This document shows, piece after piece, positions 35,530 to 44,515 of a stretch of DNA of 64,000 nt. Each line of letters starts with the position of its first letter. Position 1 is the first letter of the stretch. The notes under the pieces were generated by a model. That model saw only the letters and a program-made list of their open reading frames with translations, did no database searches and had not been told where the DNA came from. Source of the stretch: Lacrimispora sphenoides (GTDB lineage Bacteria; Bacillota; Clostridia; Lachnospirales; Lachnospiraceae); contig NZ_FOIP01000001.1 in the NCBI RefSeq assembly GCF_900105215.1, forward strand, positions 2,978,501-3,042,500. Direction: 5' to 3'. A program made the translations under genes and the position numbers.

Positions 35530-36399
35530 ATGAAAAGCAGCAAGATAAACTGGAATTATCTGCTGATAGCGCCGGCACTGTTGATCAGCGTCATGATAAT
35601 TCTGGTCCCTGGTGCTATGACGATAGGCTATTCTTTTACAGACTGGAATGGGATATCTCCCAATGTAAACTTTATCGGCCTGCAGAATTTCGCAGAGTTA
35701 TTCCATGACAAGATATTCTTTCTGTCCATCCGCAACAACTTGATCTGGACAGTCATGTTTCTTACCATACCGGTCTGTATCGGCATGCTGGCAGCCATGC
35801 TGCTGCTGTCGAGAAAAAAGACGAGAAGTATTTACCAGGTGGCATTCCTGATCCCATATGTATTAGCACCGGCGGTCAATGCCATGCTGTGGTTGAATAT
35901 CATATTCAGTCCTGTGGTCGGCATTGTAGCATATTTGAAGAATTTCGGGATCGATTTAGGTTCTCCCTTAGCAAGTATGAAAAGCGCAATCTTTGCCTGT
36001 GCAGGAGTTGATATCTGGCATTACTGGAGTTATCTGACGGTCATCTACTTAGCGGCATTAAGGCAGACTCCCACAGACCAGGTGGAGGCGGCCAGGATCG
36101 ATGGCTGCAATGGCTGGCAGCTTTTTCAGTGGATATATCTGCCTAATATAAGGGCAACGGTCAGTCTGATGTTCGTTATGATTGTAATTGGCTCGTTTCT
36201 TGCTTTTGACTATGTAAAACTGCTGACCGGCGGCGGCCCCGCGCATTCCACTGAAGTTTTAGGCACATATGCCTATTCGTTTGCGTTCAGTGAGATGAAG
36301 GTAGGAAAGGCAGCGGCAGTTGGCCTGTTTATGAGTTTTTTCGGGTTGATTGCGTCCCTGGTTTACACGAAAATGAGCCGCAGCGAAGAGATGAAATAG
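35530..36399 (+). CDS. Sugar ABC transporter permease, MalF/UgpA type
   Basis: Membrane subunit of 289 residues with six helices. N-terminal LLIAPALLISVMIILVPGAM and the EAA coupling loop (QVEAARIDGCNGWQLFQWIYLPNI) near residue 190 are diagnostic; the ending GGPAHSTEVLGTYAYSFAF is typical. AAAAGGAGG precedes the ATG. No ATPase gene is present in the operon; these importers in Firmicutes often use a shared MsmK-type ATPase encoded elsewhere. Confidence 0.92.
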   Translation: MKSSKINWNYLLIAPALLISVMIILVPGAMTIGYSFTDWNGISPNVNFIGLQNFAELFHDKIFFLSIRNNLIWTVMFLTIPVCIGMLAAMLLLSRKKTRSIYQVAFLIPYVLAPAVNAMLWLNIIFSPVVGIVAYLKNFGIDLGSPLASMKSAIFACAGVDIWHYWSYLTVIYLAALRQTPTDQVEAARIDGCNGWQLFQWIYLPNIRATVSLMFVMIVIGSFLAFDYVKLLTGGGPAHSTEVLGTYAYSFAFSEMKVGKAAAVGLFMSFFGLIASLVYTKMSRSEEMK

Positions 36400-36409
36400 G
36401 GGGGATATT

Positions 36410-37252
36410 ATGGCAGCATCATCTGGGAAAAAGAGAATAGGGATCAATATCATCATCCACGCGGTTTTGCTTTTGCTGGTTGTTATATGTCTCTTCCCTA
36501 TTGCATTGGTATTCATTAACAGCTTTAAGACGAACACGGAGATTGTGGGAAGTCCGCTGACACTTCCTACCGTCCTTCACTTGGAGAATTATATTCAGGC
36601 GTGGAAATACGGCAAGTTTTCTCAAGGGTTTATCAACAGTGTCATGCTGACCGGCTGTACCATTCTGATTATTCTGTTTTGTTCTACACTTGCTGGTTAT
36701 GTTTTGGCGGGCTACCGGATTAAGGGTACCGGTATTATACTTACGTATTTTATGGTGGCTATGACAGTTCCGATTCAGCTGTTTTTATTTCCTTTGTACT
36801 ATACGTTTGCAAAGCTGAAGCTGATCGGCAACATTCCGGCAACCAGCGTGATTCTGGCAGCCATGTTCATGCCCTTATCTGTATTCCTTATGAGGACATT
36901 CTTTTTAAATGTTCCCAGGGAACTGGAGGAAGCAGCAAGGATTGATGGAGCCAACACGGCACAAGTTATCTGGCACGTGATGAGGCCGGTGGTTTCTCCG
37001 GGAATGATTACGGTAGGGATTCTCGTGGGATTGCAGTCCTGGAATGAATACCTGGTATCCAGTACGTTCCTGCAAGGAGCCAGGAATTTTACGGCTACGC
37101 TGGGATTTTTGTCCATGAACGGCAGCTATGGATCGAATATGTCCGTGTTGATGGCGTCTTCGGTTATCCTGATTGCGCCGATCGTCATCTTCTTCCTGTT
37201 CGCACAGAAGTATTTTGTTGACGGTATGGTCAGCGGGGCTGTCAAGGGTTAG
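36410..37252 (+). CDS. Sugar ABC transporter permease, MalG/UgpE type
   Basis: Membrane subunit of 280 residues with six helices; INSFKTNTEIVGSPLTLP after the first helix and the EAA loop ELEEAARIDGANTAQVIWHV are diagnostic. It pairs with the product of 35530-36399, whose stop is 10 bases upstream. The C-terminus (FAQKYFVDGMVSGAVKG) is canonical. Confidence 0.93.
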   Translation: MAASSGKKRIGINIIIHAVLLLLVVICLFPIALVFINSFKTNTEIVGSPLTLPTVLHLENYIQAWKYGKFSQGFINSVMLTGCTILIILFCSTLAGYVLAGYRIKGTGIILTYFMVAMTVPIQLFLFPLYYTFAKLKLIGNIPATSVILAAMFMPLSVFLMRTFFLNVPRELEEAARIDGANTAQVIWHVMRPVVSPGMITVGILVGLQSWNEYLVSSTFLQGARNFTATLGFLSMNGSYGSNMSVLMASSVILIAPIVIFFLFAQKYFVDGMVSGAVKG

Positions 37253-37324
37253 GAGTGAAGAGGTTTTTACGGACCATAAAAGAGCGGAACCAGGCAAACG
37301 GGAGAAGAATGGAGGAAGGGATAC

Positions 37325-39460
37325 GTGAAGAACATAATACGGTTTAAAAATGACATTTACGCAGGTGTTTTGGGGAAAATCATAGGGGTCTACCTCGGCC
37401 GTCCGGTAGAAGGGTGGACATATGAAAAAATCTACGAACAGTTTCATGAGATTTACTATTATAAAAACCATAAGACAGGGGCACCTCTCATCGTTCCGGA
37501 TGACGATATTTCCGGCACGTTCGCATTTTTCAGGAGCTTAGAGGATCATGAATATGATCCGGAGATCACAGCGGAAAACATCGGAGATACATGGCTTAAC
37601 TATATTATTGAGAATAAAACCATCCTATGGTGGGGCGGGCTTTCCAGAAGTACGGAACACACCGCATACCTGAGGCTGAAAAATGGTATAAAAGCGCCGC
37701 ATAGCGGTTCCATGGAACTTAACGGCAGAAGCATGGCGGAGCAGATTGGCTCTGAAATCTTTATCGATACCTGGGCCATGGTAAATCCCGGAAATCCGGC
37801 AAGGGCAGCAAAGATGGCAAAGGCGGCGGCCAGCGTCAGCCATGACGGGATTGCAATAGACGCGGCGGTTTACCTGTCGGTCATGGAAGCCATGGCATTT
37901 GTGGAAAAGGATATCAATAAACTTCTGGATGAGGGGCTTCACTATGTAGAGAATCCGGAGTTTAAGAAACTGGTGAGTGATCTGAGGGAACGTTGTGAGT
38001 CGGCTTCCGACTGGCGGGAGGTAAGGCAATGGATCGCAGACAACCACGGCTATGAGCGGTATCCCGGCAACTGTCCCGTTGTGACAAACCATTTAACCCT
38101 ACTGATGGCATTCATTATGGGCGGAGACGATTTTAATAAATCATGCATGATTGCCTGCAGTTCCGGCTGGGACACGGACTGCAACTCCGGCAATGTAGGC
38201 TGTTTAAACGGAATCCGCCTGGGACTTGACGGCTTTACAAAGGGAGCAGATTTGAGGAGGGCGGTGGCTGACCGCCTCTATGTGGTGACCAGTGACGGCG
38301 GTTCCTGCATCTCTGACGCGGTTCTGGAGACCAGAAAGATACTGGCGGCTGCGTGCAGGCTGGAATCGGAAGAGGCAGTCCAGCCTAGAGAACGCCTGGC
38401 GTTCGAGTATCCGGGTTCTGTGCAGGGTATCATCCCTTATGACCAGGAAGTGGAAGAGTCAGCACTTGCCGGAATTGAGAACTACTATGAAAAGTCAAAG
38501 GAATATGGATGCAGGATTTCCTTTAAGGGCCTTGGGGCAGGCGTCCACGCTTCTGTATGTATAGATACCTTTATTGACCTTGCGCCAAAAGGAAAGGAGG
38601 GGACAAGTTATTTTGATGTGCTCTGTTCTCCGGCCCTTTACAGCGGCCAGGAGGTGACTGCCAGGGTTTTAGCCCCTGAAACTGACAATCCTTCTTTTGA
38701 GTTTTTTATCGTCTACTTTGACGGAGATGACCAGGTAAAGACGCTGTATGATACACCGGCAGCTCTTATAAAAGGGGAAAACGTGCGGACATGGACCATT
38801 CCCGATGTTGGGGGCCATGCCATTTACCGACTCGGTATCCGTTTAAAGAATGAAAAGCGCCTAGAAGGATCCATTGTTTTAAAATCCCTGGACTGGTCAA
38901 ACGTACCTGTCTTTTACCGGATGGGCGGCTCCATGGAGATGACGCCTTCCTTGACGCCGTGGACGACTACGACTGCATGGATGAAGACGTTCGTATCTTC
39001 CGCAGACAATTTCTGCCCGGATTATACGACCACCTTTTCCATATCCCATGGGGCAGAAAACGGAGTCGTAACAACGGGTACTTTAGACTGGGACAATTAT
39101 TCCGTCAAGTCCCGGATTACATTTTCACAGCAGGACGGAGCCGGGCTTGTGGTCAGGGCGAAAGGGCACAGAAGATATTACGGAGCAGTCTTAACAAAGG
39201 GAAAAGCCGTGATTTACAGGCAGAATCATACGAAGCGTGTTGTGATAAGTTCTGCAGATTATGAATTTCAGATTGATAATACCTATGAACTTCAATTTAC
39301 TGTGGAGAGCGGGAATCTTACCTTGTATGTGGAAGGGAAACCGGTAGTTACAGGAACAGATAGCCATTATCACAGCGGCGGGGCCGGATTCGTGGTGGAC
39401 TCCGGTGCGATTCTGGGAGATGGGTTTGAAGTAAAAAGGATTGGGGGAAAACAGGTATGA
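37325..39460 (+). CDS. ADP-ribosylglycohydrolase family protein with C-terminal beta domain, GTG start
   Basis: A 711-residue protein. The N-terminal about 350 residues are an all-helical ADP-ribosylglycohydrolase (DraG/ARH) domain: GVLGKIIGVYLGRPVEGW, the metal-binding PDDDISGT (Asp59-61), SHDGIAIDAA and GWDTDCNSGNVG (Asp283, Asp285). The remainder is beta-rich and ends with a lectin-like fold (SRITFSQQDGAGLVVRAKGHRRYYGAVL ... FQIDNTYELQFTVESG). No signal peptide, so it is cytoplasmic. Start is GTG after GGAGGAAGG. This family cleaves N- or O-glycosidic bonds at ribose C1 in known members. Its presence in an importer operon, in two copies, points to a small-molecule substrate rather than a modified protein; that is inference. 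Confidence 0.85.
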   Translation: MKNIIRFKNDIYAGVLGKIIGVYLGRPVEGWTYEKIYEQFHEIYYYKNHKTGAPLIVPDDDISGTFAFFRSLEDHEYDPEITAENIGDTWLNYIIENKTILWWGGLSRSTEHTAYLRLKNGIKAPHSGSMELNGRSMAEQIGSEIFIDTWAMVNPGNPARAAKMAKAAASVSHDGIAIDAAVYLSVMEAMAFVEKDINKLLDEGLHYVENPEFKKLVSDLRERCESASDWREVRQWIADNHGYERYPGNCPVVTNHLTLLMAFIMGGDDFNKSCMIACSSGWDTDCNSGNVGCLNGIRLGLDGFTKGADLRRAVADRLYVVTSDGGSCISDAVLETRKILAAACRLESEEAVQPRERLAFEYPGSVQGIIPYDQEVEESALAGIENYYEKSKEYGCRISFKGLGAGVHASVCIDTFIDLAPKGKEGTSYFDVLCSPALYSGQEVTARVLAPETDNPSFEFFIVYFDGDDQVKTLYDTPAALIKGENVRTWTIPDVGGHAIYRLGIRLKNEKRLEGSIVLKSLDWSNVPVFYRMGGSMEMTPSLTPWTTTTAWMKTFVSSADNFCPDYTTTFSISHGAENGVVTTGTLDWDNYSVKSRITFSQQDGAGLVVRAKGHRRYYGAVLTKGKAVIYRQNHTKRVVISSADYEFQIDNTYELQFTVESGNLTLYVEGKPVVTGTDSHYHSGGAGFVVDSGAILGDGFEVKRIGGKQV

Positions 39461-41601
39461 CAGGTTTAAATTCTTGCGTAGATAAATACAGAAATCAGAT
39501 ATACGCCGGGGTTTTGGGGAAGCTGATCGGTGTATATCTGGGCCGCCCGGTAGAAGGCTGGAGTTATGAGAAAATCCGGGATACATTTGATGAAATTAAA
39601 TATTATGTCCATGAAAAGACTGGCGTGCCGCTGATCGTCGCTGACGACGATATATCCGGAACGTTTGCGTTCTTCCGCGCAGTAGAGGACTATGGATATG
39701 ACAGGGAGATACCGGAAAAAGCATTTGGCGATACGTGGCTAAACTACATTATTGAGAATAAAACCATTTTATGGTGGGGCGGGCTTGGCCGCTCTACGGA
39801 GCACACGGCCTTCCTGAATCTGAAAAACGGCATGGAAGCGCCGGCAAGCGGTTCTGTCGAAACAAACGGCAAGACGCTGGCAGAGCAGATTGGAGCGCAG
39901 ATATTCATTGATGCCATTGCCATGGCTTGCCCGGACGATCCGGATTTAGCGGTGGAACTGGTAAGAAAGGCGGCCGGAGTCAGCCATGACGGAATTGCGC
40001 TGGAGGCGGCCTGTCATCTGGCGGCACTGGAAGCAATGGCGTTTACGGAAAAAGACGTAAACATTCTTTTGGACCGTGCTGCGTCATACATACAGAATCC
40101 GGTGTTAAAGGATATGATTGCGGACGTAAGAGATATCTGCAGCAAGGAATCCGATTGGCGGAAGGTCAGGGATTACTTAGACCCGAAATATGGCTATCAG
40201 GTATTCCCAGGCTGCTGTCATATGGTCCCAAACCATGCCATGGTAATTGCTGCAATCCTCCTGGGAGGGGATGATTTTCAAAGATCCATTTCCATTGCGG
40301 CTTCGGCTGCGTGGGATACGGACTGCAACGCTGGAAATGTGGGAGCGTTTAATGGGATTCGGCTGGGGCTTTCAGGGATTGACGCAGGAGCGGATTTCCG
40401 CACACCTGTGGCGGACCTCATGTATGTGGTGACCTCTGACGGCGGTTCGGTCGTGACGGATGCGGTGTTGGAGAGCCGGAAGATTATAAAGGCGGCGGCA
40501 AAGCTGAAAGGCAAGGACGTAGAACTGCCTCCGGAGAGGTATCGTTTTGAGTTCCCAGGGGCGCTTCAGGGGTTTGCGCCCTGTGAGTTTGACCATGGAA
40601 TTATGGCTCCGGTGAGACTGGGAAATATTAATGAGGTTTCAGACGAAAATGGCCTGATGATTCATTGCAGCCATGTGGCAGATGGAGTGACAGCAAACGT
40701 TTCAACACAAACCTTCATCGATTTTTCCAAGCTGGCGAAAAACTTTTCCACGGTCGCGTCACCCACCCTTTATTCATCCCAGAAGGTTGTGACGGAAGCC
40801 GGGGTTCCTGACGGGGGAAAAGTAACTGTCAGGCCTTATATCCTGTATTACGATATCAATGACCAGATACAGGTTATGTACGGCGGTGCCACACTCCTGG
40901 AGAAGAAAAGGCAGCGGTTTGAATGGGTTGTTCCGGATACGATGGGCATGTCCATCTATAAGCTTGGCTATGAGATTGCCAGCAGAAAACGGTTTGACGG
41001 AGATGTTGTGATTTATTCCATCGACTGGAAGGGGGCGCCCACGAACTTTGCACAGCGGGGGATGCTTATGACCTCCATCTGGAATACGAACCCGCTGTGG
41101 CTGGCCGGATTTGCCAGTTCAGCCGTCCATTTTGCAGCTGATTTTAAAGATACATACTGTATTTCCAACATTGAGGATGATGGTCTGGTTACGATTGGGA
41201 GCCGGGAATGGGAGGATTACAGCGTTACTTCTACGGTTACCTTTAGTTTACATAAAGCAGGAGGACTGGTGCTTAGAAGCGTGGGGCATAAGCGGTATTA
41301 TGGTGCAGCGCTTGAGGGATACGAGAAGGCCGTCGTTTATATGCAAAAGGATAAGAAACGGGTGATTTTGGGTGAAGCTCCGTTTTCCTACGCGGAAGAT
41401 TCCAGATATGAGCTGACCTTTGCTGCCCATGGCGGAAAGCTGACCTTTTCCTTGAATGGAGAGATGGTAATACAGGCGGAAGATGACACTTATGACTGTG
41501 GCGGAGCCGGTTTTACGGTATCCGGAGGAACGATGACATGCGACAGCCTGATTATTTCTGTGGGCAACGAGCCAAGCGGACAAGCCCGCATATCCATTTG
41601 A
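39457..41601 (+). CDS. Second ADP-ribosylglycohydrolase family protein, tandem paralogue
   Basis: A 714-residue paralogue of the upstream protein with the same two-part architecture; ATG overlaps the upstream stop (ATGA). The metal-binding residues are kept (ADDDISGTF, SHDGIALEAA, AWDTDCNAGNVG). The C-terminal beta domain is also kept (STVTFSLHKAGGLVLRSVGH). The two differ throughout, so they are an old duplication rather than a recent one and may act as a heteromer or on two related substrates. Cytoplasmic, no signal peptide. Confidence 0.85.
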   Translation: MTGLNSCVDKYRNQIYAGVLGKLIGVYLGRPVEGWSYEKIRDTFDEIKYYVHEKTGVPLIVADDDISGTFAFFRAVEDYGYDREIPEKAFGDTWLNYIIENKTILWWGGLGRSTEHTAFLNLKNGMEAPASGSVETNGKTLAEQIGAQIFIDAIAMACPDDPDLAVELVRKAAGVSHDGIALEAACHLAALEAMAFTEKDVNILLDRAASYIQNPVLKDMIADVRDICSKESDWRKVRDYLDPKYGYQVFPGCCHMVPNHAMVIAAILLGGDDFQRSISIAASAAWDTDCNAGNVGAFNGIRLGLSGIDAGADFRTPVADLMYVVTSDGGSVVTDAVLESRKIIKAAAKLKGKDVELPPERYRFEFPGALQGFAPCEFDHGIMAPVRLGNINEVSDENGLMIHCSHVADGVTANVSTQTFIDFSKLAKNFSTVASPTLYSSQKVVTEAGVPDGGKVTVRPYILYYDINDQIQVMYGGATLLEKKRQRFEWVVPDTMGMSIYKLGYEIASRKRFDGDVVIYSIDWKGAPTNFAQRGMLMTSIWNTNPLWLAGFASSAVHFAADFKDTYCISNIEDDGLVTIGSREWEDYSVTSTVTFSLHKAGGLVLRSVGHKRYYGAALEGYEKAVVYMQKDKKRVILGEAPFSYAEDSRYELTFAAHGGKLTFSLNGEMVIQAEDDTYDCGGAGFTVSGGTMTCDSLIISVGNEPSGQARISI

Positions 41602-41618
41602 CAACTGCCGCATGAGTT

Positions 41619-41639
41619 AAATACCCAGGCAGGGTATTT
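41619..41639 (+). other. Intercistronic hairpin
   Basis: Stem AAATACCC/GGGTATTT with a 5-base loop in the 80-base gap after the second glycohydrolase gene; followed by GATTTC, not a clear T run. It may attenuate or stabilise the transcript. Confidence 0.45.
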
Positions 41640-41681
41640 GATTTCAAAATAAAATGAATGAAGTTAACCAGGAGGCGGAAT

Positions 41682-42584
41682 ATGGATTATATTGTTGCGT
41701 CAACGACCGTTACGGATGAAATCCGGTTTGCGGACGGGAAGACAGTGAAAAAGGTCGCAGGAGGTGCAGGAATCTATGCGTTATGCGGGATGAAGCTTTG
41801 GTGTGACAACGTTATGCCTGCGACAGGTGTGGGAAGGGATTATCCCGATCTTTATAGTGAATGGTATCGAAAAAATAATATTTCAATGGACGGCTTGATC
41901 TGTAAGGACGATAAGACGCCCTACAATGTAATTCAGTACTTTGAAGACGGAGAAAGGAGTGAGACACCCTTATACGGGGAGGATCACTACAGGCGGGTAG
42001 AAGTGACGCCGGATGAACTGCTGCCCTATTTTCAGAGCGCCAAAGGGATCTATCTCTTTAAAAACAGCAACCCGGTATTCTGGGATCAGATACTGGATTT
42101 AAAGAAAGAAGGGGGCGCTGTTATCATGTGGGAGATTGCGTGCGATGTTACAAATCCGGAACACTTAGAAGAGATAAAAGGAATTGCCCGGCATATTGAT
42201 GTTTTTTCTATCAACTTATCGGAAGCGAAAAATATGTTTGGTGTTGATACACTGGAAGATGTGGTGGAACGGTTTAAGGAGTGGAAACTAAGGCTGGTGT
42301 TCCTGCGGCAGGGATCCAAAGGGGCGATAATGATTACGCCTGATGAAACGGTTTGTGTCCCTGCAGTGAAGAATGTGGATGTGGTGGACCCGACTGGCGG
42401 TGGCAATAGTTCCTCAGGAGCTGTGCTGTATGGATTTTGCAGCGGCTATTCGCCAAAGAAGTGCGGTCTTATGGGGAGCATTGCGGCTGCCATGTGCTTA
42501 AAACAGTATGGAGTGCCGGAATCCATCGGGCAGGTGGAAAGGATAGCAGCCCAGGAGATGCTCCGGTCAATGGAGAGCATGTAG
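41682..42584 (+). CDS. PfkB-family sugar/nucleoside kinase-like protein with altered active site
   Basis: A 300-residue ribokinase-fold protein, start after CCAGGAGGCGG. It has the N-terminal GGAGIYALCGMKLWC and the C-terminal VDPTGGGNSSSGAVLYGF. In active PfkB kinases this second motif is DTxGAGD, with the last Asp the catalytic base; here that position is Asn242 (GGGN), as in the MAK32-like branch. It may bind a sugar without phosphorylating it, or use another residue. Its place between glycohydrolase and phosphorylase genes suggests a ribose-type ligand. Confidence 0.82.
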   Translation: MDYIVASTTVTDEIRFADGKTVKKVAGGAGIYALCGMKLWCDNVMPATGVGRDYPDLYSEWYRKNNISMDGLICKDDKTPYNVIQYFEDGERSETPLYGEDHYRRVEVTPDELLPYFQSAKGIYLFKNSNPVFWDQILDLKKEGGAVIMWEIACDVTNPEHLEEIKGIARHIDVFSINLSEAKNMFGVDTLEDVVERFKEWKLRLVFLRQGSKGAIMITPDETVCVPAVKNVDVVDPTGGGNSSSGAVLYGFCSGYSPKKCGLMGSIAAAMCLKQYGVPESIGQVERIAAQEMLRSMESM

Positions 42585-42616
42585 ATGATGATAAGAAAGA
42601 TGGGTGTATAAAGAAG

Positions 42617-43510
42617 ATGAAAAGTGATGAAATCAGGAAAAAGCCATCTATTCGGCTGATCCATGACCAGTATGAATACTATAAAAATGTACCGGAGCGG
42701 GGGCTTATGATCAAGGGGCGCCCGGCTCTCACCCAGATTGATCATGAGAAGGTGGGAGATTTTGTATTGATTGCCGTCAGGGATCCTCTCTGTGCTTATG
42801 ATGAGGATCCGGCAAAAAAGATTGCGGACAGGCTTTTAGATGCCCAGCTGATCGGAAACTCCGGCATGTTCACATCCTATACAGGAATGTACAAAGGGGC
42901 GAAGATTACGGCAGTGAGCGGCGGAAGCGGATCTCCGGAGATGGAACTGATCCTTTATGATTTTATGGAATACACGGATGCGTCCACGTTTCTGCGAGTC
43001 GGTGGTTCCGGAGGGATCGGGGATGACGTGAAGCCAGGAGACGTGGTGATAGCCAGTGGGATTGTAAGAGAGGAAGCCATGACAAAAGCCTACATACCGG
43101 CCGGTTATCCGGCTGTGAGCCATTACGAAGTGGTGCAGGCCATGGTAAATGCTGCAGAGGAACTTAAAGCGCCCTATCACGTAGGTGTCACCCTGTCTGT
43201 GGACAGTGACTTTGTGGGAGGCGGGCGTCCCGGCGTGGGCGGTTACATGCAGCCGTGGAATATCGAAATTGCGGGAATATATAACCGTGCCGGTGTGCTG
43301 AACGGTGACAGGGAATCCGCGGCCATCGTCACCTTGTCTGCTTTGTTTGGGCGGCGCGGCGGCTCCGTTTGTTCCGTGGCAGACAATTTATGCACCGGGG
43401 AGAGCTTTGAAGCGGGAAGCGGCCATAACTATGCCATAGACATCGCCTTAGAAGGCTGTGCTCTGTTAAATGAGATGGACAGAAAAAAGGAAGAGAAAAA
43501 AAGAGGATAA
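42617..43510 (+). CDS. Nucleoside phosphorylase (PNP/UDP family 1)
   Basis: Enzyme of 297 residues resembling uridine phosphorylase: FVLIAVRDPLCAYDEDPAKKI near residue 45, the phosphate-site GMYKGAKITAVSGGSGSPEMEL, TFLRVGGSGGIGDDVKPGDVV, and the base-site ESAAIVTLSALFGRRGGSVCSV. It would split a nucleoside with phosphate to ribose-1-phosphate and a base. The N-terminal about 30 residues are an extension. The ribosome site (AAAGAAG) is weak, 32 bases after the kinase-like gene. Confidence 0.87.
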   Translation: MKSDEIRKKPSIRLIHDQYEYYKNVPERGLMIKGRPALTQIDHEKVGDFVLIAVRDPLCAYDEDPAKKIADRLLDAQLIGNSGMFTSYTGMYKGAKITAVSGGSGSPEMELILYDFMEYTDASTFLRVGGSGGIGDDVKPGDVVIASGIVREEAMTKAYIPAGYPAVSHYEVVQAMVNAAEELKAPYHVGVTLSVDSDFVGGGRPGVGGYMQPWNIEIAGIYNRAGVLNGDRESAAIVTLSALFGRRGGSVCSVADNLCTGESFEAGSGHNYAIDIALEGCALLNEMDRKKEEKKRG

Positions 43511-43514
43511 AACA

Positions 43515-44468
43515 ATGAGCGTAAAAAAAGTAATTATTGACTGCGATCCTGGTATGGATGATTCTATGGCCATTGTGATGGCGTGTAAGTCAGAGGCACT
43601 GGAGGTAAAAGCAATTACCACGGTGAATGGCAATTACCCGGTAGATGTGACGAGTAAAAATGCCTTAAAGGTTCTGGAACTGATCGGGAGGACCGGGATA
43701 CCGGTAGGAAAGGGCATGTCGGAGCCTATGGTACGCCAGTCGCCAAAGGATCCGTTTACCCATGGAAAAGATGGGCAGGCGGAGAATTTCCTTCCGGAAC
43801 CTGTAACACCGTTGTGTAAGAAGAATGCAGTTGAATTAATCATTGATACGGTAAAAGAGAATCCTGGGGAAATCTACATTCTATGCACTGCTCCGATGAG
43901 CAATGTTGCTATGGCAATGAAACAGGCGCCTGAGATTAAATCCATGATTGCCGGCATCTATGCCATATCCGGTGCATTTGGCCTTAATAAATATGCTTTT
44001 GCCAATGCCACGGGAGATACGCCCCAGAGTGAGTGGAATGTATATGTTGATCCGGAAGCGGCTGAAATCGTCTATCATTCAGGCGTGAAGCTGGTAGCCC
44101 TGGGGCTTGATGTTGCAACCCATTTTGATGTGAATCTGACGGAGGAAGATATTGCTATGCTGGAAGCCAGTGAGAAGCCGGAAGCCAAATTCCTTCTGCA
44201 GGCGATCCGGTTTGTAAACGGGAGAGGCTTCGAGACATACTGCGCGGTAATCGATTGTATGGCAGTGGCTTATGCCATTGATCCGGCACTGGTAGAGACA
44301 ATCAAAGGACATGTGGGGATTGAAACTCACAGTAAGCTGACCCTGGGGATGACAGTGCTTGACAGAAGGCACCATCATGTATGGGAAGACTTGCCTGTGA
44401 TTGAAATCGGTGTCTCCGTCGACTGTGAACGATTCCTGAAGCTATTGATGCAGCTTGTGCTGGCCTGA
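43515..44468 (+). CDS. Nucleoside hydrolase (IunH family)
   Basis: Enzyme of 317 residues that hydrolyses the N-glycosidic bond of ribonucleosides. The calcium-binding IIDCDPGMDDSMAI at the N-terminus is complete; ILCTAPMSNVAMAM and NVYVDPEAAEIV are family segments. In the late active-site motif (usually HDP) it has VIDCMAVA: the Asp is kept, but His and Pro are replaced by Ile and Cys, which suggests a non-standard leaving group. It begins 4 bases after the phosphorylase stop. Confidence 0.88.
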   Translation: MSVKKVIIDCDPGMDDSMAIVMACKSEALEVKAITTVNGNYPVDVTSKNALKVLELIGRTGIPVGKGMSEPMVRQSPKDPFTHGKDGQAENFLPEPVTPLCKKNAVELIIDTVKENPGEIYILCTAPMSNVAMAMKQAPEIKSMIAGIYAISGAFGLNKYAFANATGDTPQSEWNVYVDPEAAEIVYHSGVKLVALGLDVATHFDVNLTEEDIAMLEASEKPEAKFLLQAIRFVNGRGFETYCAVIDCMAVAYAIDPALVETIKGHVGIETHSKLTLGMTVLDRRHHHVWEDLPVIEIGVSVDCERFLKLLMQLVLA

Positions 44469-44515
44469 ACTTATTTGCGGAGCAAGGAATTGGCATAGAG
44501 AAAGGCGGTAGATAA

